A DNA stretch of 64,000 nucleotides from Pseudolachnospira sp051055405 (lineage in GTDB: Bacteria > Bacillota > Clostridia > Lachnospirales > Lachnospiraceae), in NCBI RefSeq assembly GCF_051055405.1, contig NZ_CP167068.1:620001-684000 (forward strand), written 5' to 3'. This document shows positions 16,949 through 24,106 of the stretch, piece after piece. The notes under the pieces were generated by a model. That model had not been told where the DNA came from, did not search any database, and saw only the letters and a program-made list of their open reading frames with translations. The stretch's first letter is position 1. The number at the start of each line of letters is the position of its first letter. The translations under genes were made by a program, and so were the position numbers.

Positions 16949-18325
16949 TTATTCTTCCTCCCCAATGGTTTGATAAGTGGTTGTAAAAAATGCAAGGGGG
17001 GAGTCTACCTCCACCAGATGATAAACGCTGAATTGATAGGCTGGACCGACAGAAAAATCCGAGGGAGCAAAGGGCAGAGCCAGATTGCCGGCCGTTGCCT
17101 TCCTTCCGGTATAGTGGAAGTGCATCATACCGGCCCTGGCTTTTGCGCAGATAGCGGCGGCCTGTTCCTGAGTTGGAGCCACAAACTCCGCTACCACGCA
17201 TAATTCATGAGGTGCCGCTTGCTTTACCGGCTCCCTTTCTGCCATAACGCCGTCCCGGCCGTATACCTTAAAGTCCATGAAGACCTGATGGTCGTCGAGC
17301 TCCAACTGTTTCATCATGCAGCGGGCCATGTAGGTGCCGGCGCCGATAATTTCATCCACGGCGGCTACGGCAAGGGGGTCCCGCAGCGCGCCGATGAAGA
17401 TAGAGCGATAACCGGCAAGCTTTGCACCTTCCAGTTTTACCTTGTAGACTTGATCCGGAACAAACTGGCTTCCTCTTACGCGAACCGCATTGTTTTCCAA
17501 TTGTTCAAAGGTACAACGTTCCAGATCTAAGACGCCGCCAGGACCGGCCAGATGATAGGGATGTTCCTTTTCGTACAGGGTGTGTGCGGCTACCGATAAA
17601 GGCGTGCACCGGCGTTCCGGATTTAAACTTTGAATCACAAAGCTGTCTCCATAGAGAATGCCCATGATGGCGTCGGGGCCTCCAGGAATGGTGCACAGAC
17701 AGCCACATTCAATGATCTTTCCCATGTGATAGGCCAGGCCTAGATTGTGATTACCGTTATGGATGCAGGCGGCTACCGTCATAGACGGATCATAGGAGCG
17801 GCCTGCGATGATAAGATCTACTCCTTGCGCTAACGCTTCCAGATAGGGCTCATGTCCCATTTGCGCGACAATCTCCGTGGATTGTTCGATATCTTCCAAG
17901 GTTAATTCGGGCGCTCCGGTCATAGGAGAGATGCGTCCCTTTTGCAGCTGATCTTTGAGCCATTCTTTATCCGCCGTAGCGTTGATCACGGCCACACGGA
18001 GTTTCCATCCCCGCTCGGCGGCCAATTCTTTTACGACTTCCAACGTCCAGTTAATATGAGGTTTGCCGCCGGAGCCTCCGGCAGAACCTACGATAACGGG
18101 AATTTTATGGGCTAAACCGGCGGTAAGCATCATGTCAAAGTCTTTTTTTGCAGCAATTTTGCTGACAATGCCTACGCCAGCGCCCAGTTTGTGGGGGCCT
18201 GCGTCGGTGGAACCAGCATCAATGACAATGGCATGAGGTTTCATGGCAAGGCCGGCTTGAAAACTTTTTTCCGGAATTCCATAGCCGAGCATCCCGGCTG
18301 GCGCTAAAATGCGAACTTCATTCAT
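16949..18325 (-). CDS. AtuA-like (DUF1446) acyclic-terpene-utilisation family protein
   Basis: A 458-residue cytoplasmic protein of the AtuA/DUF1446 family, named after a gene for acyclic terpene degradation in Pseudomonas. Conserved stretches visible are the N-terminal ILAPAGMLGYG, VIDAGSTDAGPHKLG, LTAGLAHKIPVIVGSAGGSG, DLIIAGRSYDPS and ECGCLCTIPGGPDA. The reaction is unknown. In clostridia these genes do not come with terpene-pathway partners. Here they follow an organic-anion permease and an HD protein, which points to catabolism of an imported organic acid. That is inference from context. Confidence 0.85.
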   Translation of the reverse strand: MNEVRILAPAGMLGYGIPEKSFQAGLAMKPHAIVIDAGSTDAGPHKLGAGVGIVSKIAAKKDFDMMLTAGLAHKIPVIVGSAGGSGGKPHINWTLEVVKELAAERGWKLRVAVINATADKEWLKDQLQKGRISPMTGAPELTLEDIEQSTEIVAQMGHEPYLEALAQGVDLIIAGRSYDPSMTVAACIHNGNHNLGLAYHMGKIIECGCLCTIPGGPDAIMGILYGDSFVIQSLNPERRCTPLSVAAHTLYEKEHPYHLAGPGGVLDLERCTFEQLENNAVRVRGSQFVPDQVYKVKLEGAKLAGYRSIFIGALRDPLAVAAVDEIIGAGTYMARCMMKQLELDDHQVFMDFKVYGRDGVMAEREPVKQAAPHELCVVAEFVAPTQEQAAAICAKARAGMMHFHYTGRKATAGNLALPFAPSDFSVGPAYQFSVYHLVEVDSPLAFFTTTYQTIGEEE

Positions 18326-18386
18326 GAGAGATAAATCCTTTCCTAATGTCTTATTTCTGATTTAACCTGGCAGATCAGAGGGGCAG

Positions 18387-19649
18387 TTAAAATTTCCAGA
18401 TCAGAGGGATAACCGCGATGGCTACGGCCAGATTGATAATCGTAAGGGGCAGACCCATGCGTACAAAATCTTTAAATTTATAATTTCCTGGCTTTACAAT
18501 AAGAGTAAAAGCAACTCCGCCTACTGGCGTTGCAAAGCAGGCGTTGCAGGTGATCACCACGATCATGACCATGGATACCGGGTTGACGCCGATGCTGTTT
18601 GCGATGGAAATGGCGACGGGACCCATGAGAGCCACGGCAGCAGTATTGCTGAGAAACGAGGTAAGCAGCGTGCAGACGATACCCAGCACAATGGTCAGGA
18701 AATAAGGATTTGTATTGCCGCCTAGGATATGGATTACCCATTCGGCAATCAGTTCTCCCCCTCCGCTTTGGGTAACTGCTCCAGAAATAGCCATCAGTCC
18801 GGTGATCAGCAGTAAGGTCTCCATGCCGGTAGCGCGCCAGGCATCCCTTTCTTTTATACAGCCGGTCAGAATGAGTACAATACCGCCGATCAGTGCCGCG
18901 GCGTATAGAGGCATCCAGCTGGGCTGCAGCATCATGATGATCAGCGTAATGATCGAGATGACCGCGGTGATTTTCATTTTCTTGGGGTTACCGGACTGCT
19001 GGAGACTGAGATTTTCATCAGGATCCCCCTGATATCCCGTATTGGCAGGCAGGAGTTTTTTTCCCAGAGTCAGCATCCATAAAAAGCCGCAGATCGTAAG
19101 GGGGACGCCTACCCAGGCTACATCAAAGAAACCCATAGGCGGCAGACCGGCTGCTTCCAAAACCGTATTGCCGGTAATATTGCTGGGAGTACCGATGAGG
19201 GTCAGGGCGCTGCCGAAACTAGCGGCCGCCGCTAAAGGATAGAGCATACGATTGACAGAGACATCCAGTTCCTTACATAGGCTTTTTACCAGCGGAATCA
19301 ATGTGATTACCACAGCCGTATTGTTTGCGACAGCGGATAACAGGCATCCTAGAAGCATGGCAGATAGATAGATGCCATGCTCATTTTTTCCGATACGTTC
19401 TAATATGTAGACACTGATCTTATGTCCAAGCCCTGTCCGGAAAAAAGCTTCGCCGATAATGCCAAGTCCCACCAGCAGCATGGCGGTGGAGGAGCCCAGG
19501 GTACTAAACAGGGAAGAAAGTGGAATCAAGCCGGCAAAACCGCAGACAAGCGCTCCGATTAAAGCGGTAACCGTGATGGGAAGTTTTTCACTGAGCATGA
19601 CGATAATCACGCCTAAAATGATGAGAATAGAGAGAATATCTGGCGTCAT
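18387..19649 (-). CDS. SLC13/ArsB-NhaD-type anion permease
   Basis: A 420-residue membrane protein of the ion-transporter superfamily that includes SLC13 (DASS) dicarboxylate and ArsB/NhaD carriers. About 11 hydrophobic helices are visible. Family motifs are the two SNTA-type hairpins: AVANNTAVVITLIP with GTPSNITGN in the first half, and LTSFLSNTAAVALMGP with CFATPVGG in the second. It likely imports a di- or tricarboxylate with sodium. Its start overlaps the HD gene stop by 4 bp (ATGA), so it belongs to the LysR-linked operon, and its substrate is probably what AtuA/DUF4387 act on. Confidence 0.85.
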   Translation of the reverse strand: MTPDILSILIILGVIIVMLSEKLPITVTALIGALVCGFAGLIPLSSLFSTLGSSTAMLLVGLGIIGEAFFRTGLGHKISVYILERIGKNEHGIYLSAMLLGCLLSAVANNTAVVITLIPLVKSLCKELDVSVNRMLYPLAAAASFGSALTLIGTPSNITGNTVLEAAGLPPMGFFDVAWVGVPLTICGFLWMLTLGKKLLPANTGYQGDPDENLSLQQSGNPKKMKITAVISIITLIIMMLQPSWMPLYAAALIGGIVLILTGCIKERDAWRATGMETLLLITGLMAISGAVTQSGGGELIAEWVIHILGGNTNPYFLTIVLGIVCTLLTSFLSNTAAVALMGPVAISIANSIGVNPVSMVMIVVITCNACFATPVGGVAFTLIVKPGNYKFKDFVRMGLPLTIINLAVAIAVIPLIWKF

Positions 19650-20284
19650 TCGGGTTTCCTCCTTTCCTGTTTACAGGCGATGGTTTTTGCTTCTGGTTGA
19701 TGGACGGGCAGCTTTCCGATTGCTTTTAGTACCGACGAGGGGTGGCCATAGGTAAATTTGACAACCTCCGCATCTGCCATGTCCGCAAAGTATAAAATGG
19801 TACTTTCCAGAGTCGCCGGCATCATGCGGGAAAAAGCGGTGTGATTGATAATCATTGTTACGATACAGGCTGGCAGTCCTGCTTTTTCTGCATAGTAAGC
19901 GCTGTAAAACCCGTGCTGGAAGCTGCGGCCGATCTCCGTAGGGGCATACCCACCCTTGCCGTCAGGCGCCAACGCCAGCAGCTTGTCTACATCGTGCAAA
20001 AGACAGCCGACAATCAATACGTCTCGCTCCACGGAAACATCCAGTCCATGGATGGTTTGCAGGGAATCCGCAATCGCTAGGGCGTGAAGGAGTACGGCGC
20101 GGGTATGTCCGATCAAGGAGACTCCTGCGGTGCCTAAGGAAAACGGCGCGTCTTCCAGCCGCTCCCAGGCGCTTCGCTCGAAAACTTCACTCCAAATAGA
20201 AGCTGCTGCCTCCGCCCATGTTTGATTGGATATAGTGTCAAGTTCCGGAAATACTTGACGCATATCTGTACTGTTTTTTTTCAT
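19646..20284 (-). CDS. HD-domain protein, first gene of the AtuA operon
   Basis: A 212-residue protein with an HD-type metal-dependent phosphohydrolase domain. Candidate metal ligands are the His in LIGHTRAVLLHALA, the HD pair in GCLLHDVDKLL, the His in SFQHGFYSAY and the Asp in LYFADMADAE. It could be a hydrolase for a phosphorylated or cyclic intermediate. The ATG at 20284 is preferred, with AAAGGTGG eight bases upstream; a GTG at 20296 would overlap that site. It overlaps the permease gene by 4 bp. Pairing an HD protein with AtuA is unusual, and its role is unknown. Confidence 0.8.
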   Translation of the reverse strand: MKKNSTDMRQVFPELDTISNQTWAEAAASIWSEVFERSAWERLEDAPFSLGTAGVSLIGHTRAVLLHALAIADSLQTIHGLDVSVERDVLIVGCLLHDVDKLLALAPDGKGGYAPTEIGRSFQHGFYSAYYAEKAGLPACIVTMIINHTAFSRMMPATLESTILYFADMADAEVVKFTYGHPSSVLKAIGKLPVHQPEAKTIACKQERRKPE

Positions 20285-20325
20285 AGCTATTTCCACCTTT
20301 CTGTTCTTGACATTTCCTTGGGTAT

Positions 20326-20393
20326 AATTTACACTTTATTTGCCTATAAGTAAAATACTTTTATTCCTATTATGCAATAAGAAAATACTTATT
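20326..20393. promoter_or_regulatory. LysR-type tandem boxes and promoter of the AtuA operon
   Basis: Two similar palindromes, ATAAGTAAAATACTTTTAT (20346-20364) and the perfect AATAAG-6-CTTATT (20376-20393), lie 31 bp apart, three helical turns. Box 1 overlaps a minus-strand -35 TTTACT (complement 20349-20354), which is 17 bp from a -10 TAAATT (complement 20326-20331). This is the usual layout for LysR activation of a divergent operon with autoregulation. Confidence 0.65.
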
Positions 20394-20405
20394 ACGGAGG
20401 AAACC

Positions 20406-21332
20406 ATGACAGATCGCCAACTAAAGTATCTGATTACTCTGGCGGAAGAGGGCAATATGACCGCTGCGGCTCAAAAACTATTTATCAGTCAGCCCTCCCT
20501 GAGTTATCTTCTTGGTTATGTGGAAAAAGAGTTGGGGGCGGAGCTGTTTAACCGCAATACTACGCCGCTGTCTCTTACGGCGGCTGGGGAGTGTTATATA
20601 GAAGCTGCCCGGAAGATATTGAGTATGAAACGGGAAATGGAAAATCACATCAGCGATATCACCAAGGAGCAGCAGAGTACGCTGCAAATTGGATGCGGCG
20701 CACAATTGTCCGCGATACTCTACCCGAAAGTATTGCCTGATTTTATTCGGGCTTATCCCAATGTTACTCTAAAATTGGTGGAAGATCATTTTGTTAATCT
20801 GTGTACGCAGCTCCTTCGGGGAGAGCTGGATGCATTTGTCGCCAACCGGCTGATGGAGGATGGAACCGTAGACAGCGCATTTTTATACCGGGAAGAATTT
20901 GGCGTGGTCGCCCCGGAGTCTTGGCAGCTCAAATTTGCGGTGGATTCCAGCCATTCCTATCCGGTGATTGATATCGATGAACTTCGAGGTCTGCCATTTG
21001 TCTTGGTAAAACAGGGACAGAGTCTCCGCAGGAATATTGATGAGGTATTTGAAATTTATGATATAAAACCAAAGATCATTTTGGAGACAAATAACTGGGA
21101 GACTTGTTATCGTATGGTGGCGCAGAATATTGGATGTACCATACTTCCCCATACCGCTCAGTTTTTCTCCGTGGTTCCGTCTGGGGTAAACCGCTATTCT
21201 TTGCCGGGAAAGCATTTCCGGGATGTGCGTATCTATTGGTCAAAACGCGGATACCGACCGGAAAGTCTGGAACATTTTATCGCGCTGTGCCAAAAGCGGT
21301 TTGCAGACGGTACGGCAGATGGGGAAAATTAA
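20406..21332 (+). CDS. LysR-family transcriptional regulator
   Basis: A 308-residue LysR-type regulator. The winged helix-turn-helix occupies residues 1-60 (RQLKYLITLAEEGNMTAAAQKLFISQPSLSYLLGYVEKELGAELFNR) and the rest is the periplasmic-binding-protein-like effector domain. The ATG at 20406 follows GGAGG by five bases. It is divergent from the HD-permease-AtuA-DUF4387 operon, and two matched palindromes lie between them. It therefore probably senses the substrate of that pathway and activates the operon. The ligand is unknown. Confidence 0.92.
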   Translation: MTDRQLKYLITLAEEGNMTAAAQKLFISQPSLSYLLGYVEKELGAELFNRNTTPLSLTAAGECYIEAARKILSMKREMENHISDITKEQQSTLQIGCGAQLSAILYPKVLPDFIRAYPNVTLKLVEDHFVNLCTQLLRGELDAFVANRLMEDGTVDSAFLYREEFGVVAPESWQLKFAVDSSHSYPVIDIDELRGLPFVLVKQGQSLRRNIDEVFEIYDIKPKIILETNNWETCYRMVAQNIGCTILPHTAQFFSVVPSGVNRYSLPGKHFRDVRIYWSKRGYRPESLEHFIALCQKRFADGTADGEN

Positions 21333-21402
21333 GAATGGAAGAACTGGCATGGAATAGGAAAAACCTTGTAAATGAGGGGATTTAGAACCTTTTTTATTCT
21401 AT

Positions 21403-21650
21403 AGGATTAGGGTGTAAAAAGGTCCTTGTATGAAAAAGTGTCGGAATATTTTGTAGAGTTTCGGAGCGAGTACTTCTAGGATTTCGCAAATTTGTGAAAA
21501 GCATTCACAAAAATAAGAAACTCGCTGCGCTCAGACAGTCTTATTTTTGTTCATAAGACAAATTTTCAAAATCGAAGAAGTACTAACGCTCCTGCAAATA
21601 CAAAATATTCCGACACTTTTTCATACAGGGACCTTTTTACACCCTAACCT
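21403..21650. repeat. 248-bp long palindromic repeat, copy 2
   Basis: Second copy of the element at 8302-8548. The centre is ATTCACAAAAATAAGA (21503-21518) pairing with 21539-21554 around the same 20-nt loop. The outer arms pair through CGGAATATTTTGTA and its complement. Substitutions against copy 1 fall in pairs that keep base pairing. The arms are bounded by a CTATAG motif on each side. The gap 21333-21812 otherwise holds only a short AT-rich stretch before the nuclease gene. Confidence 0.85.
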
Positions 21651-21812
21651 CTATAGGAAATTCCATTGAAATTTCAGTAATTTGTAAAGAGTACTCTCGA
21701 AAATAAAATGAAAGAATTAGTTTGGAAATCTTGAAAAGTTCTGTAGTCCATGTTAGTATAAAAGTACTTTCCGTGGAAGGTATTGGGGAATCCTGTGGAA
21801 CAGGAGGATGTA

Positions 21813-22664
21813 TTGGAAACTAAAGAAGCAATAGACCAAAAACACCAGGAGGATTTGCAGAGGCTTAGAGGATTTCGTTTGCTTGACGATGAATTTTTAA
21901 CCAAATGTTTTGAGGACGGCGGAACATGCGTAGAATTCGTGTTGCGTCTAGTCTTGGAAAGGCCAGACTTACAGGTGGTAGATGTACATACGCAAGTCTT
22001 TGTGGAGAACTTGCTGAACCGTTCGGTGCGGCTGGATATCCTGGCCACAGACAGCGCTGGGGCGAAAATGAACGTGGAAATCCAGCGGTCGGATAAAGGC
22101 GCAGGAAGGAAGCGGGCGCGTTACAACAGCAGTATGATGGATGCAAACCTTTTGGAAAAAGGAGAGGACTTTGAGAAACTGCCGGAGACGTGGGTAATCT
22201 TTATTACGGAACATGACGTAATGAAGGAGGGGAAGCCGGTCTATCCGATTGAACGCTGCTTTTTAGAAACGGGGAAGAGATTTGAGGATGGTTCGCACAT
22301 CCTATACGTAAACGGGGCTTATCGTGGGGACACGCCGATGGGGAAGCTGATGCACGACTTTGCGTGTACGGACCCAGCGGATATGTATTATGAGGTACTG
22401 GCGGAACGAGTGAGATTCTTTAAAGAAAGCAAGGAGGGGAGATTCATTATGAGCAAAGTATTGGAAGATATGAGACAGGAATCCTGGAAAGAGGGGAATG
22501 CAGTAGGCATAAAGCAGGGGATAAAAAAGGGGATAAAAACAGGAACAAGGGCCGTTGCGCTCCGGATGTTAGAAACGGGGAAATATGCAGTGGAAGAGAT
22601 TGCGGAGCTTTCCGGACTGTCTCTTGAGGATATAAAAAAATTGCAGCATAGGCAGAATGTATAA
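21813..22664 (+). CDS. Rpn-type PD-(D/E)XK nuclease family protein
   Basis: A protein of about 283 residues of the recombination-promoting nuclease/putative transposase family (PD-(D/E)XK). The core reads VRLDILATDSAGAKMNVEIQRSD, giving the D...ExQ catalytic set, followed by RARYNSSMMDANLLEKGEDFEKLP. The C-terminal region has basic, coiled-coil-like repeats (GIKQGIKKGIKTGTRAVALRML). The start is uncertain: TTG at 21813 has AGGAGG five bases upstream, and other in-frame options are TTG 21783 and GTG 21795. Such genes are often multicopy and horizontally moved. It lies next to a copy of the long palindromic repeat and has its own terminator. Confidence 0.85.
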   Translation: METKEAIDQKHQEDLQRLRGFRLLDDEFLTKCFEDGGTCVEFVLRLVLERPDLQVVDVHTQVFVENLLNRSVRLDILATDSAGAKMNVEIQRSDKGAGRKRARYNSSMMDANLLEKGEDFEKLPETWVIFITEHDVMKEGKPVYPIERCFLETGKRFEDGSHILYVNGAYRGDTPMGKLMHDFACTDPADMYYEVLAERVRFFKESKEGRFIMSKVLEDMRQESWKEGNAVGIKQGIKKGIKTGTRAVALRMLETGKYAVEEIAELSGLSLEDIKKLQHRQNV

Positions 22665-22674
22665 AGAATACTTG

Positions 22675-22712
22675 AAAAAACCAGGAATCGAGGAGCGGTT
22701 CCTGGTTTTTTT
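22675..22712 (+). terminator. Intrinsic terminator after the Rpn-type gene
   Basis: A 13-bp perfect stem AAAAAACCAGGAA (22675-22687) with 22699-22711, followed by Ts. It can also end the leftward argH operon, whose stop is at 22745. Confidence 0.88.
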
Positions 22713-22744
22713 ATATGGAAGGTAAGCCGAAACGGTTAGACGGC

Positions 22745-24106
22745 TTAGATAGCTGGCTCTTTGGCAAGTCTCTCAATCAGCTCGCCGGGGGCGCCGAGGG
22801 TCATCCGTTTTTCCACGCAGGTTTTTAGCGAGATCGCCTCATAGATGTCTTCCTGAAATACCGGGCAGATTTTCTGATACTCGGACAAGGGCAGATCGTC
22901 GAGACCAATTCCCTTTTCAATGCAAAGAAGAACCAGTTGGCCGATGATACCGTGAGCGTCCCGGAAGGGAACTCCGTTTTTCACCAGGTAGTCGGCGGCG
23001 TCGGTAGCGTTGGTAAAGCCGTTGACCGCGCTTTTCGCCATGGTTTCCTTGTGGAAGCGAAGCGTTTTTAACATACCGGTAAATAAGGTCAGGCAGACGA
23101 GCACCGTGTCGATGGCATCAAAAGCTCCTTCCTTATCTTCCTGCATGTCTTTGTTGTAGGCGAGGGGAAGCCCCTTCATGGTGGTCAAAAGCGCCATCAG
23201 ATGGCCGTAGACGCGGCCGGTTTTGCCGCGGACCAGTTCTGCGATATCCGGATTTTTTTTCTGGGGCATAATGCTGCTGCCGGTGCTGTAGCCGTCGTCG
23301 ATCTCAACAAACTGGTATTCATTGGAATTCCAGAGGATGATTTCTTCGGAGAAACGGCTTAAGTGCATCATAATCAGGGACAGATCGGAGAGCAGTTCGA
23401 TCAGATAATCCCGGTCCGAGACGGAATCCATACTGTTGGCGGTCGGGCCGTCAAAGCCAAGGGCTTCCGCCGTGGCGTTTCGATCTAACGGGTACGTAGT
23501 GCCGGCCAGCGCCCCGGCGCCCAACGGGCATTCGTTGAGCCGGTTATGGGTATCGGCCAGCCGGGAAAGATCCCGGCGGAACATTTCATAATAAGCTCCA
23601 AGATGATGGGCTAAGGTAGTGGGTTGGGCCTTTTGCAGGTGCGTAAAGCCGGGCATGTAGGTTTCGGCATGCTCCTTCATCAGGTCATTCAATGCGTCCA
23701 TCAAATCCATCAGGCGGCTGTTTAATTCGGAAATCTCGTCGCGGACATAGAGCTTCATATCGAGAGCCACCTGGTCGTTGCGGCTGCGGCCGGTGTGAAG
23801 TTTCTTTCCAGCGTCTCCGATGCGGGCGATCAGATTTGACTCGATAAAACTGTGAATGTCTTCATACTGGGTTTCATCAGGAACCAGAGCGCCTTTTTCT
23901 ATATCTTCCAGAATTCCGGCAAGACCGGAGAGAATGGCGTCCCGCTCCGCATCTGTCAGTATTCCCTGTTTGGCTAACATGTTCACATGAGCCATGCTGC
24001 CGGTGATGTCTTGGCGGTATAGGCGCTTATCAAAAGATAAAGACGCATTGAAGGCATAGGCTAACTGATCGGTTTCTTTGGTAAATCTTCCCCCCCAAAG
24101 TTTCAT
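22745..24106 (-). CDS. argH: Argininosuccinate lyase
   Basis: The last enzyme of arginine synthesis, cleaving argininosuccinate into arginine and fumarate. The 453-residue length is typical. The N-terminus MKLWGGRFTKETD and the fumarase-superfamily signature GSSIMPQKKNPD with the mobile catalytic serine are present, as is the HTGRSRNDQVALD motif. It works as a cytoplasmic tetramer. Oddly, no other arg gene is near. Its ATG overlaps the stop of the YfhO gene by 4 bp, placing it as the last gene of a cell-surface glycosylation operon. Confidence 0.97.
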   Translation of the reverse strand: MKLWGGRFTKETDQLAYAFNASLSFDKRLYRQDITGSMAHVNMLAKQGILTDAERDAILSGLAGILEDIEKGALVPDETQYEDIHSFIESNLIARIGDAGKKLHTGRSRNDQVALDMKLYVRDEISELNSRLMDLMDALNDLMKEHAETYMPGFTHLQKAQPTTLAHHLGAYYEMFRRDLSRLADTHNRLNECPLGAGALAGTTYPLDRNATAEALGFDGPTANSMDSVSDRDYLIELLSDLSLIMMHLSRFSEEIILWNSNEYQFVEIDDGYSTGSSIMPQKKNPDIAELVRGKTGRVYGHLMALLTTMKGLPLAYNKDMQEDKEGAFDAIDTVLVCLTLFTGMLKTLRFHKETMAKSAVNGFTNATDAADYLVKNGVPFRDAHGIIGQLVLLCIEKGIGLDDLPLSEYQKICPVFQEDIYEAISLKTCVEKRMTLGAPGELIERLAKEPAI

